Assembly (NCBI RefSeq): GCF_004569505.1
Contig: NZ_SPPK01000001.1
Coordinates: forward strand, 620,001 to 684,000
Length of the DNA stretch: 64,000 bases
Origin: Dysgonomonas mossii
GTDB lineage: Bacteria > Bacteroidota > Bacteroidia > Bacteroidales > Dysgonomonadaceae
Reading direction: 5' to 3'
A program made the position numbers and the translations under genes. The number at the start of each line of letters is the position of its first letter. Position 1 is the first letter of the stretch. Positions 41,169 to 50,185 of the stretch are shown in pieces. Below the pieces are notes generated by a model, which was not told where the DNA came from, ran no database searches, and worked only from the letters and a program-made list of their open reading frames with translations.

Positions 41169-42047
41169 TTATTTAGAGTTAAGTTCTGTCTTGTATCTTA
41201 CATAAGCAAACTGTTTACTGTCTGGCGACCAAGAATTGACATTGAATGTTCCTTGGCCTCCAAAAAGTTTTATTAATGTCTGAGGTTTGCCTCCTGTAGC
41301 CGGCATTATGCGAATCTCTACATTTTTGTAGCGTAGATGCTCATGAGGTTCAAGATCCCCTTTTTTGTATGCTATATAAACTACATGTTTGCCATCGGGT
41401 GAGATATGAGGAAACCATGAGTTGCTATCTTCATCAAAAGTCATTTGAGTCTGTTCCGAACCGTCAGTTTTCATTCTCCATAGTTGCATCAATCCGGTAC
41501 GGACTGAGTTGAACCAGATGTATTTACCATCAGGTGAGTATTCCGGCCCGTCATTCAAGCCTTCCGAGAAAGTAAGACGAGTCTCATTCGTTCCATCTAT
41601 ATTTATAGTATATACATCCATTTCTCCTTCTCGGTTTGCGCAATACGTCAGTGATTTTCCATCAGGACTCCACCCGTGCAGATAACTCGGAGCTGATGGC
41701 GTCACTTGTCTGGGTGTACCACCTTCGGCGGGGAGTATAAAAATAGTAGGTCTCCCTTGAGGCAATGAGCGATGACTTACTGCAAGCCACTTGCCATCGG
41801 GAGAAACTAGATGGTCGTTATTACATTGGTTTGCAAAGCCGGTATCTATTAATTGCGGTTCGCCTCCCGATGCAGATAGTTTATATATTAATCCCTCACT
41901 GTTATATATGAGCCATTTTCCATCAGACGTCCAGTCGGGAGCTTCTATGAGATAAGGAAATTCTTTTATTAATATACTTTTGTTTGTAGTGATATCGAAT
42001 ATTTCGAGTATACTGGTTACTTTCTCCGGTTCGGGATTATAATTCAT
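41169..42047 (-). CDS. TolB-like PD40 beta-propeller protein without signal peptide
   Basis: 292 residues with repeated PD40/WD40-like blades: APDWTSDGKWLIYNS, SPDGKWLAVSHRS, SPDGKSLTYCANREGEMDVY, SPDGKYIWFNSVRTG and SPDGKHVVYIAY. It is a close paralogue of the protein encoded directly upstream but starts MNYNPEPEKVTSILEIFDIT, with no signal peptide. The preceding gene ends 7 nt before, so no signal can be added by an alternative start. Either it works in the cytoplasm, or it is a recent duplicate that lost export. The function is unknown, probably protein or ligand binding. Confidence 0.85.
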   Translation of the reverse strand: MNYNPEPEKVTSILEIFDITTNKSILIKEFPYLIEAPDWTSDGKWLIYNSEGLIYKLSASGGEPQLIDTGFANQCNNDHLVSPDGKWLAVSHRSLPQGRPTIFILPAEGGTPRQVTPSAPSYLHGWSPDGKSLTYCANREGEMDVYTINIDGTNETRLTFSEGLNDGPEYSPDGKYIWFNSVRTGLMQLWRMKTDGSEQTQMTFDEDSNSWFPHISPDGKHVVYIAYKKGDLEPHEHLRYKNVEIRIMPATGGKPQTLIKLFGGQGTFNVNSWSPDSKQFAYVRYKTELNSK

Positions 42048-42054
42048 TTTATTA

Positions 42055-42972
42055 TTAATTGTTTAGACGATAACTTACGAAGGCAATATATTTACTATCG
42101 GGTGACCATGAATTAACATTTATAGTACCCTGCCCTCCAAATAGTTTTGCCAATGTTTTAGCTTCTCCTCCATTAGTCGGCATAATGCGTAATTCGACAT
42201 TCTTATTAGGCAAGTGTTCATCGGGCTTTAGATCATCTTTGTAATATGTAATAAATACAACAAGCTCACCATTGGGTGATATATGTGGAAACCAAGAGTT
42301 ACGTGTTTCGTCAAATGTCATTTGAGTTTGCTCCGTTCCGTCAGCTTTCATTCGCCATATCTGCATTAGGCCTGTGCGCACCGAATTGAACCAAATATAA
42401 TTTCCATTGGGCGAGTATTCCGGACCATCATCCAAACCGTCCGAATGTGTGAGTCGCTTTTCTACACCACCTTTAGCCGGAATAGAATAAATATCATAAT
42501 TGCCTTTTCTCTCTGCACAATAAGTTAGGTATAGGCCATCAGGACTCCAGCCATGTAGGTAACTTGGTGCTAATGGGGTTATGAGTTGAGGATCTCCACC
42601 GCCAATGGGTAATGTATAGATGCGTGACAGCCCATCTTCTTTTGTGCCGTGGCTGATTGCTATTTGTTTTCCGTCGAAAGACAATACATGGTCGTTGTTG
42701 CAATTGGTTGCAAAACCTGTATATATTTCTTGTGGCTCGGTAGGAGTGGCAGGGGAGAGCTTCCAAAGTTTACCTCCACTGTTATAAATAAGCCATTGTC
42801 CGTCATAAGTCCAGTTTGGCGCTTCTATCAGATAAGGGAATTCTTTTACTGTGGTTCGCTCACCTGTTTCGATATTCAGTATTTCAAGAATACTGGTTAT
42901 TTTATTCTGTTGTGCTTGTATAGATAACAAACAAAACGACAGAAAAATCAGCAGGGAGGCATTTCGTAGCAT
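42055..42972 (-). CDS. TolB-like PD40 beta-propeller protein, exported
   Basis: 305 residues with a signal peptide (MLRNASLLIFLSFCLLSIQA). Blades include APNWTYDGQWLIYNSG, SFDGKQIAISHG, SPDGLYLTYCAERKGNYDIY and SPNGNYIWFNSVRTGLMQIW. It shares long stretches with the downstream paralogue, for example IWFNSVRTGLMQ, EQTQMTFDE and LFGGQGT, and the same number of blades. Located between two outer-membrane barrel genes with gaps of only 6-7 nt, it should act in the periplasm. It may be a scaffold or ligand-binding partner of the barrels. Confidence 0.87.
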   Translation of the reverse strand: MLRNASLLIFLSFCLLSIQAQQNKITSILEILNIETGERTTVKEFPYLIEAPNWTYDGQWLIYNSGGKLWKLSPATPTEPQEIYTGFATNCNNDHVLSFDGKQIAISHGTKEDGLSRIYTLPIGGGDPQLITPLAPSYLHGWSPDGLYLTYCAERKGNYDIYSIPAKGGVEKRLTHSDGLDDGPEYSPNGNYIWFNSVRTGLMQIWRMKADGTEQTQMTFDETRNSWFPHISPNGELVVFITYYKDDLKPDEHLPNKNVELRIMPTNGGEAKTLAKLFGGQGTINVNSWSPDSKYIAFVSYRLNN

Positions 42973-42978
42973 GGCTTG

Positions 42979-43629
42979 TCATTGTTTTATAATGTAATTA
43001 AATCCTATTCCAATTTGTATAGGTGTAGAGTTTTTGAATTTAATAGCTTCCGGTTTAATTTTAGAGAAATCGAAAGTATTATAGCCTAACCAACAGTTAA
43101 TAGCCCATCTTTCTGTTACAGGAAATTGATAGCCAGCCCTAATCTCGTACTGAAGTCTGTATTTGTGAGCAGATCCCTCCATGTTGGTTATTTTGTCCAG
43201 ATTGAGATTCATTCGGGTATACGATAGCCTATTCTCAAGATACAGATACTGAGCTCGATCTCTCTTTTCGTCATAACCTATCGGGAAATATAATTTGGGG
43301 GCAATATAGGGTGCCCAATATGTGCCTCTGTATATGTCTTTGAAATCTCCGTTGGTTTCACCTATTCCTCCTTGTCCTATATTAGGATCTGTGTAACCTA
43401 CCTTTTGATTGAATCCACCAAAACGAAATCCGGCTTCTACTCCGAAGAAAAAGATAAAATCATACTCGTACCCTATGCTACCACCAACAGCCGTGGGGTT
43501 GTTCTTCTCACTATTGAAATAATGCATTCCCCAAGACATATCTATCCCGGCATTAAGCTTATGACCCTCTTGCGCAGAAGTAAACAAGAATGTCACTAAT
43601 AACGATAATAGAGATATTATATTTTTCAT
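42979..43629 (-). CDS. outer-membrane beta-barrel protein, first gene of the PD40 unit
   Basis: 216 residues with a signal peptide (MKNIISLLSLLVTFLFTSAQ). Strand-like segments are LNAGIDMSWGMHYFN, VGGSIGYEYDFIFFFGVEAG, WAPYIAPKLYFP, YLYLENRLSYTRMNLNL, YRLQYEIRAGYQFP and the final PIQIGIGFNYIIKQ. It is probably an eight- to ten-stranded barrel, not assignable to a named family. It leads a unit of four same-strand genes separated by 5-7 nt (43629 to 40462), so it is very likely one operon. Confidence 0.75.
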   Translation of the reverse strand: MKNIISLLSLLVTFLFTSAQEGHKLNAGIDMSWGMHYFNSEKNNPTAVGGSIGYEYDFIFFFGVEAGFRFGGFNQKVGYTDPNIGQGGIGETNGDFKDIYRGTYWAPYIAPKLYFPIGYDEKRDRAQYLYLENRLSYTRMNLNLDKITNMEGSAHKYRLQYEIRAGYQFPVTERWAINCWLGYNTFDFSKIKPEAIKFKNSTPIQIGIGFNYIIKQ

Positions 43630-43742
43630 GATGTAACGGATTTACCTATTGTATCCAAATGTTTTGTACAGTAGCATTGTTATGTACAAATCTAATGAAA
43701 ATAGAATAAATTACGTCATTAATTGAATATATTTTGTTGATG

Positions 43743-44465
43743 TCAAAATTCGAAGCTTTCCCCTGTGTGCTGCCACTTTATAAACTTACAACCTTTGCTT
43801 TCGGCATATTCAGCAAATGCGTTTGCCTTATCATAAGCTTCTCCAAAGTGCATTGGTGCAAAAAGGTTTGTTTGTATAGCATCTAAAAATTGTTCAGCAC
43901 CTTTCATGTAATCTTTCCCCAACCTAGGATCTACAGGAAACATAGCTAAGTCGAGATGTTTAACTTTGTCGATTACTAAATTCAGTTCTTTCTGATAAAA
44001 GCCCTCCGCTTCATCTATCTCTTCTTTAGTAGACTCTTCATTCCAATGCCAGTTATTCAAATCACCTGCATGAAAGATGATTTTTCCTTCTACATTTATC
44101 AAGAAAGAAATACCTAAGTCGGTAGAGCCAAAGGCTTCAATAGAGAGTGTTTCGTCACTGTATGTATCCGATTTGTCAAGGTATATAGCATCCCTCTCTT
44201 TCGCTTTCCTGTATTTTAAGATGTCTTTCGAAAAGATATAAATAACATTCGGGTGTTCCCATTTCCATTTTAGTATTTCTTTGTTGAAGTGGTCGTGGTG
44301 TGAATGAGTACAGAGGACATATAGCTTTTCCTTTTTTTTCAGAAGTTCTTTGTAAACGATGCCTTCGCCGGATATATCAGACGAGTCTTTGTAATAATCT
44401 ATAATGATGGTAAAATCATCACCTTCTATTGCATAACCGCTATGAAAAATATAAGTCAGTTTCAT
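43743..44465 (-). CDS. MBL-fold metallo-hydrolase (UlaG-like)
   Basis: A 240-residue cytoplasmic protein starting MKLTYIFHSGYAIEGDDFTI. The metal motif THSHHDHFN provides HxHxDH. Later ligands are in IIFHAGDLNNWHW and PMHFGEAYD. This pattern (H.G..I.....IIDY, then HAGD, then P.HFG) is typical of UlaG/YtkL-like hydrolases. The substrate is unknown. It is monocistronic and divergent from the broken DUF418 gene. Confidence 0.85.
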   Translation of the reverse strand: MKLTYIFHSGYAIEGDDFTIIIDYYKDSSDISGEGIVYKELLKKKEKLYVLCTHSHHDHFNKEILKWKWEHPNVIYIFSKDILKYRKAKERDAIYLDKSDTYSDETLSIEAFGSTDLGISFLINVEGKIIFHAGDLNNWHWNEESTKEEIDEAEGFYQKELNLVIDKVKHLDLAMFPVDPRLGKDYMKGAEQFLDAIQTNLFAPMHFGEAYDKANAFAEYAESKGCKFIKWQHTGESFEF

Positions 44466-44759
44466 TTTTTTATTGATATTTTTTTTTCTTACTGAGTTGT
44501 TTATTATTAAACTCTAAACTCTAATCATTTGTTTTGGCAATACAATCTTCTCTGCATATTAGAAAGGTTATGAAGCACAACATCTAAAAGTTATCGATTT
44601 TAATAATGAGTATAAATTAGCAAATAATACTATGCTATAACAAATGTAGGGAAATAAAGATTGGAATTAAATATATTGTGCCTGTTAGGTTACATAAAAG
44701 GTTTATGTTAGATTTGCATCTCAAAATAGAAGAGTATCTTAACATTTAAATCTTAAAAA
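44466..44759. other. intergenic region between MBL and broken DUF418 genes
   Basis: About 290 bp, AT-rich. It contains a -7-like TAGATTTG at 44709-44716, 43 bp before the DUF418 ATG. Nothing else was recognised. Confidence 0.4.
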
Positions 44760-45950
44760 ATGCCCGTATCTACTACTCTAATCAGTAATAATCGTATCGA
44801 GATCGCAGATGTATTGCGCGGTTTCGCTGTAATGGGAATTACCCTTATTCACTTTATTGAACGTTTTAGTCTCTATAGTTTTCCGGAGTAAACATCAAAT
44901 TTTATGATGTTTACCGATAGAATAATTTGGGATAGTATATTTTTTACTTTTTCCGGTAAGGCTTATTGTATTTTTGCATTACTTTTTGGCTTCAGTTTTT
45001 TTATTCAAGACAATTCACAAAAAGAAAAAAGAAAAGATTTTCGTAGACGGTTTGCTTGGCGATTAGTATTACTGTTTTTTATAGCGTGTATCAATTCTGC
45101 TTTATTTCCGGGTGAAATATTAGTACTCTATGCTTTACTCGGTTATGTGCTGATAGCAGTTTGTCGTTTTTCTACTCGTACGGTAATGGCTATAGCTATT
45201 GTTCTTCTTCTGCAACCTTTTGAATGGGGACAAGTAATATATGCTCTCTTCAATCCCGAATATACCGGGATTAATGCTCAGTTAGACGCTCCATATTGGG
45301 AGATAGTCAATGTAGCTCAGAAAGAAGGCTCTTTCTTCGAAATGTGCAAAACAGCTATATGGACAGGTAATATTGCCAATATGGGGTGGATGTTATTACA
45401 TGGGAGGGTTACACAAACTGCAGGACTATTTATGATTGGTATGTTAATAGGACGAGGAAGAATATTTCTTTATTCCGAGAAAAATATAAAATTATGGATT
45501 AAAGTATTTATTATAGCAGTCATAGCATTTTTTCCAATTTATGGCTTGATTGCTACTCTTCCTGAATTTGTAAGTCGGGATGCACTGCTTGTTCCTTCTA
45601 TCCTTATACTTAAATCTCTTTCGAATCTTGCTTTCACGGGGATATTATTTGCTGGAGTAATACTTGTTTATTATTTGACAAAGTTTAAAAATGTTCTTCA
45701 CCTATTAGCACCTTATGGACGCATGAGTTTGACAAATTACCTGTCGCAGTCTTTGATCGGTGGTTTTTTGTTTTACAATTGGGGATTAGGTCTTTATAAA
45801 TACACAGGTATTACTGTATGTTTCTTGATGGGTATCGGAATATTCCTTATTCAGTTTTTCTTTTGTCATTGGTGGCTTCGTTCTCATCGTCATGGGCCAT
45901 TGGAATGGCTGTGGAAAAAAGCAACTTGGATTAAAATAGCAAAAGAATAG
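44760..45950 (+). pseudogene. DUF418 membrane protein interrupted by an in-frame stop
   Basis: ATG at 44760 opens a frame reading RIEIADVLRGFAVMGITLIH, the DUF418 N-terminus, up to SFPE. TAA follows at 44889-44891. The same frame resumes TSNFMMFTDRIIWDSIFFTF and runs to 45950 with the full DUF418 core (APYGRMSLTNYLSQSLIGGF, LRSHRHGPLEWLWKKATW). A single base change would restore 396 residues, against 391 in the intact paralogue at 19312. Translation from the ATG at 44904 would lack the first helix and the conserved ADxLRG motif. It is a nonsense mutation or a base error; a TAGATTTG box at 44709-44716 may be its promoter. Confidence 0.85.
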
Positions 45951-46133
45951 CTTCTTTAAGATCTTTATTAATCAATGTTTAGATAACCCTTATTGTTAAC
46001 TTTAATAAAATAATAGGGCGATATGTAGTTTGTGGCTGAATAAAGATTCTATGTTATAAAACATAAAAAATAAGGTTGTAAGCCTGTTTTTATATATCGT
46101 TTATTATTAGTTGTTTATGGGTATTTCGTGGCT

Positions 46134-46149
46134 GTGTGTTCGCACACAC
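46134..46149 (+). terminator. TTCG-capped hairpin, possible terminator
   Basis: TGTGTG, TTCG, CACACA forms a stable UUCG tetraloop hairpin followed by CGTTTTGATTTT. It lies 180 bp after the DUF418 remnant and 90 bp before the oxidoreductase gene, so it could end the former or sit in the leader of the latter. Confidence 0.4.
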
Positions 46150-46236
46150 GTTTTGATTTTAATAAATATATGCCTTATTTTGTATAGCTCATATTTATAT
46201 AACACTTGGTGACTATTAAAACTAAATATATAATAC

Positions 46237-47655
46237 ATGGTAACACGCAGAAATTTCTTAAAAACCGCTGCAATGACCTCTGCCGGTATCGCTGTAGGTA
46301 CGATGAACCCATTGAATGCGGCAAGCTATAGCAGAGTAGCGGGAGCAAATCGCAAGGTGAATATTGCTTATATAGGTATAGGTAATAGAGGCGAACAGAT
46401 AATCGATGACTTTGAAAAAACGGGCTTGGTGAATGTCGTTGCTCTATGTGATGTAGATATGGGCGCGAAGCATACCCAAAAAGTGATGGGCAAATATCCT
46501 AAAGCAAAGCAGTTTAAAGACTTTAGGGTGATGTTCGACAAAATAGCAAACGAGTTTGAAGCTGTTGCTATCGCTACACCGGATCATTCACATTTTCCGA
46601 TCACAATGTTGGCTATGGCTAACGGTAAGCATGTGTATGTCGAGAAACCAATGGCTCGTACTTTCTATGAGGCTGAATTGATGATGAAAGCCGCCCGTAA
46701 GTATCCGAATGTGGTTACTCAGGTCGGAAATCAAGGGCACTCTGAAGCTAATTACTTTCAATTCAAAGCTTGGCAAGAAGCAGGTATAATAAAGGATGTA
46801 ACTTCTGTAGTAGCTCATATGAATAATCCCCGCAGATGGCATACATGGGATACCAATATTTATAAGCTGCCTGAGGCGCAACCTATTCCGTCGACACTAG
46901 ACTGGATGACTTGGAATTGTGCTGTTCCGTACCATGACTATAACGAAAAATATCATTATGGAGAATGGCGTTGCTGGTACGATTTTGGTATGGGAGCTTT
47001 AGGAGATTGGGGTGCTCATATTTTAGATACTGTACATGAATTTCTGGATTTAGGACTACCTTATGAAATCAATCCGGTGAAATTGACCGGACACAATGAT
47101 TATTTTTTCCCAACATCTTCGACTATTCAGTTTAAATTTGGTCCAAGAGGTGAAATGCCGGCTTGTGATATAACATGGTACGATGGTGTGGATAACCTTC
47201 CTCCAATCCCTGAAGGATATGGAGAGTCAGCTCTCGACCCTAATATTCCTGCCTCGGGAGCAGGTGAAATAAAGAAAACGTCTCTAAATCCGGGAAAGAT
47301 TATTTATAGTAAAGATTTGATTTTCAAAGGAGCTTCACATGGCACTACACTTTCTATCATACCAGAAAGCAAGGCTAGGGATATGGCTTCTAAATTGCCG
47401 GAAGTACCGAAGAGCCCTTCAAATCATTTCGCAAACTTCTTACTAGCATGTACAGGAGTAGAAAAGACTCGTTCTCCGTTTGAAATTCATGGACCATTAA
47501 GTCAGGTTTTCTCTTTAGGAGTAATGGCTCAACGCTTGAATACGAAATTTTATTTCGACAGTAGAACAAAACAAATAACAAATAATGCGTTTGCCAACGC
47601 AATGCTGACCGGAATTCCTCCGCGCAAAGATTGGGAACAATATTATAAAATATAA
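46237..47655 (+). CDS. Tat-exported Gfo/Idh/MocA family oxidoreductase
   Basis: 472 residues with a twin-arginine signal (TRRNFLKTAAMTSAGIAVG), so it is exported folded with its cofactor. The Rossmann part shows VNIAYIGIGNRGEQII and VNVVALCDVD, then AVAIATPDHSHFPITMLAMA and GKHVYVEKPMARTFYEAELM, with the EKP lysine typical for the family. A C-terminal domain of about 300 residues contains GMGALGDWGAHILDTVHEFL. Such proteins oxidise or reduce sugars with bound NAD(P). Together with the DUF1080 gene 15 nt downstream it fits the 3-keto-glycoside pathway. Confidence 0.92.
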   Translation: MVTRRNFLKTAAMTSAGIAVGTMNPLNAASYSRVAGANRKVNIAYIGIGNRGEQIIDDFEKTGLVNVVALCDVDMGAKHTQKVMGKYPKAKQFKDFRVMFDKIANEFEAVAIATPDHSHFPITMLAMANGKHVYVEKPMARTFYEAELMMKAARKYPNVVTQVGNQGHSEANYFQFKAWQEAGIIKDVTSVVAHMNNPRRWHTWDTNIYKLPEAQPIPSTLDWMTWNCAVPYHDYNEKYHYGEWRCWYDFGMGALGDWGAHILDTVHEFLDLGLPYEINPVKLTGHNDYFFPTSSTIQFKFGPRGEMPACDITWYDGVDNLPPIPEGYGESALDPNIPASGAGEIKKTSLNPGKIIYSKDLIFKGASHGTTLSIIPESKARDMASKLPEVPKSPSNHFANFLLACTGVEKTRSPFEIHGPLSQVFSLGVMAQRLNTKFYFDSRTKQITNNAFANAMLTGIPPRKDWEQYYKI

Positions 47656-47670
47656 AATCAGATATCATAC

Positions 47671-48396
47671 ATGAAGAAATATATATTAGCGGTTGCTATC
47701 AGTTTATTTACGATGTCTCTGTTTGCTCAAGATAATGTATTGACCGAACAGGAAACAAGAGATGGATGGAAATTATTGTGGGATGGTAAAACAACAGAAG
47801 GATGGAAAGGAGCTCGAATTACTACTTTCCCTTCTAAGGGTTGGGTAATAGATAATGGTATTTTGAAAGTACTGAAAAGCGGTGGCGGCGAATCAACGAA
47901 TGGCGGAGATATCGTAACTACCCGTAAGTATAAGAATTTTATACTGAAAGTAGATTTTAAAATTACAGAAGGAGCAAACAGTGGAATAAAATATTTTGTG
48001 AACCCTGATTTAAATAAAGGAGAGGGTTCTGCAATTGGCTGTGAGTTCCAGATACTTGATGATGAAAAGCACCCGGATGCAAAATTGGGCGTAAAAGGGA
48101 ATAGAACTTTAGGATCGTTATATGATCTGATTCCTGCATCGGCAGATAAACCTTTTATCAAGAATGGTTTTAACACTGCTACTGTTGTAGTTATTGATAA
48201 TAAAGTTCAACATTGGTTGAATGGCGTCAAAATTGTTGAGTATGAGCGTAACAATCAGATGTGGAATGCATTGGTTGCTTACAGTAAATACGCAAACTGG
48301 CCTAACTTTGGAAATGCAGCGGAAGGCAATATTTTACTACAGGATCATGGAGATGAAGTGTGGTTTAAAAATGTAAAAATTAAGGAGCTGAAGTAA
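47671..48396 (+). CDS. DUF1080 protein, putative 3-keto-disaccharide hydrolase
   Basis: 241 residues with a signal peptide ([20 protein letters not shown]). The concanavalin-like DUF1080 fold begins [19 protein letters not shown]. It contains [53 protein letters not shown] and [10 protein letters not shown], all typical. Members cleave 3-keto glycosides made by partner oxidoreductases of the type encoded just upstream, releasing 3-ketoglucose and the aglycone. That role is inferred from family and pairing. The gene ends 23 bp before the palindromic element at 48420. Confidence 0.9.
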   Translation: MKKYILAVAISLFTMSLFAQDNVLTEQETRDGWKLLWDGKTTEGWKGARITTFPSKGWVIDNGILKVLKSGGGESTNGGDIVTTRKYKNFILKVDFKITEGANSGIKYFVNPDLNKGEGSAIGCEFQILDDEKHPDAKLGVKGNRTLGSLYDLIPASADKPFIKNGFNTATVVVIDNKVQHWLNGVKIVEYERNNQMWNALVAYSKYANWPNFGNAAEGNILLQDHGDEVWFKNVKIKELK

Positions 48397-48419
48397 TAAA
48401 CCTACTAATTATAAAGATT

Positions 48420-48568
48420 AAAGAGGTTGTGCCGAAAATATTTTTTATCACCAGTCAAGTTTGAATGAAGTGAAACATCTCGTATCTCAATAGCCGAGAT
48501 TCTCCATTACACTAAAAATGACAAGACGGATAATGATAAAAGTATTTTACTTTTGGTACAACCTCTTT
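48420..48568. repeat. palindromic intergenic element, copy B
   Basis: Outer arms are AAAGAGGTTGTGCC at 48420-48433 and GGTACAACCTCTTT at 48555-48568 (13 of 14 pair, the other as G-U). The pairing continues inwards with bulges (TGATAAAA near 48535). The core GAATGAAGTGAAACATCTCG (48463-48482) and its ATCTCG/CGAGAT hairpin match copy A at 14585-14754. It lies between convergent genes, with the right arm 4 bp from the permease stop codon, and probably serves as a bidirectional terminator. Confidence 0.75.
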
Positions 48569-48572
48569 TGTA

Positions 48573-50024
48573 TTATTTCTTATTGAGTTTACTATGCTTA
48601 ATTCCGTAGGTGAAGTAAATAACAAAACCTATAACCATCCATACTATCAACCTAAGCCAAGTATCCAAAGGCAAGGCAAGCATCTGCGACAGACATATTA
48701 AAACGCCTAATATAGGAACAAGAGGAACAAGAGGTGTTTTGAATGGACGCTCTACATCCGGACGCATTTTGCGTAGAATTATTATTGATATACATACCAG
48801 CGTGAAAGCCATTAAAGTTCCGATAGACACAAGCTCCCCGAGTACATTTATCGGTAGAAGCCCTGCTATAAGACCAACAGCAATACAGGTTACAATCGTT
48901 GAATTGTGAGGTGTGCTATACTTAGGATGTACTTTCGAAAAGAATTTAGGAAGTAAGCCATCTCTGGATATAGTATAGAATATACGTGATTGGGCAAGCA
49001 TCATAACCAAAACAACAGAGCTTAGTCCTGCTATAGCACCTATTTTGATTGGCATACGCAGCCATACAAGACCTTCTCCCGCATTGTCTATAGCCAGAGC
49101 GATGGGAGCAGGGACGCTCAATTCTTTGTAATTTACTATCCCTGTTAATACAACTGTAACGGCAATGTATAAGATAGTACATATAAGTAACGATAGCAGT
49201 ATTCCTTTGGGCATATCTTTTTGGGGATTCTTGGCTTCTTGCGCAGTCGTTGATACAGCATCAAATCCGATGTAAGCAAAGAAGATAACTCCTGCACCAC
49301 GAAATATTCCGCTCCAACCATAATGGCCAAATTCTCCTGTATTTTGAGGAATGTAAGGTGTCCAGTTGGCAGTGTCTATAAATGATAGCCCAAAACCTAT
49401 AAATAATAGTATAACAACAACTTTAACGACAACTACGATGTTGTTTAACGTAGCAGACTGACTTATTCCCCGAATCAACAGTACAGACATAACTGCCACA
49501 ACAAACATAGCCGGGAAGTTTATAATGCTACCGGTTGTGACCCAACCTCCGGCGGAGGTGTGATCGAATGGAGCTAGGCGCATATTCATTGGTATATGTA
49601 ATCCGAAATCGTCGAGAAAACTCACAAAATATCCCGACCACCCAACAGCTACAGTTCCGGCCGTGAACAGATACTCGAGTATTAGATCCCAGCCTATAAA
49701 CCAGGCAAAGAATTCTCCTAATGTAGAATAACTGTAAGAATAGGCGCTTCCTGCTACGGGAATCATGGATGCAAATTCGGCGTAGCAAAGACCGGCCATT
49801 GCGCATCCTAATGCAGAAATGATGAAAGAAATTGTCAGAGCAGGACCAGCATAATTTGCAGCGGCAGTTCCTGTAAGAACGAATATTCCGGTACCTATGA
49901 TCGCTCCTATGCCTAAGGCGATTAAATGCCTGACCGATAAGGTCCTTTTTAACCCACCCTTTTCTTGGAGGGAATCTTTGAGAATGGATGCAATATTCTT
50001 CTTGCGGAGTAGTTGTTCTTTCAT
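48573..50024 (-). CDS. APC-family amino acid permease, copy 1
   Basis: 483 residues from the ATG at 50024; the frame extends to a TTG at 50054 but this adds no conserved sequence. About twelve to fourteen membrane helices are visible. The first signature is LIALGIGAIIGTGIFVLTGT, followed by ALGCAMAGLCYAEFASMIPV and FIGWDLILEYLFTAGTVAVG. Later, FFAYIGFDAVSTTAQEAKNPQ is typical for the cationic amino acid transporter (CAT) branch of the APC superfamily. It probably imports an amino acid by H+ symport; the substrate is uncertain. The next gene upstream is a paralogue about 160 bp away. Confidence 0.92.
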   Translation of the reverse strand: MKEQLLRKKNIASILKDSLQEKGGLKRTLSVRHLIALGIGAIIGTGIFVLTGTAAANYAGPALTISFIISALGCAMAGLCYAEFASMIPVAGSAYSYSYSTLGEFFAWFIGWDLILEYLFTAGTVAVGWSGYFVSFLDDFGLHIPMNMRLAPFDHTSAGGWVTTGSIINFPAMFVVAVMSVLLIRGISQSATLNNIVVVVKVVVILLFIGFGLSFIDTANWTPYIPQNTGEFGHYGWSGIFRGAGVIFFAYIGFDAVSTTAQEAKNPQKDMPKGILLSLLICTILYIAVTVVLTGIVNYKELSVPAPIALAIDNAGEGLVWLRMPIKIGAIAGLSSVVLVMMLAQSRIFYTISRDGLLPKFFSKVHPKYSTPHNSTIVTCIAVGLIAGLLPINVLGELVSIGTLMAFTLVCISIIILRKMRPDVERPFKTPLVPLVPILGVLICLSQMLALPLDTWLRLIVWMVIGFVIYFTYGIKHSKLNKK

Positions 50025-50185
50025 TAAGTTGTTATATTTTATGCGTGTTGACAAAAATAATAACTTTTTGAAATATTTTGTGTTAGTTGTGTGTCAAAAT
50101 GATTGTAAATATTGAAATTAAATTTCTTAAAGGTGTGTATTGGTTCTGAGAGGATTGTACGAACTTACTCCTTCTGCACAATGCC

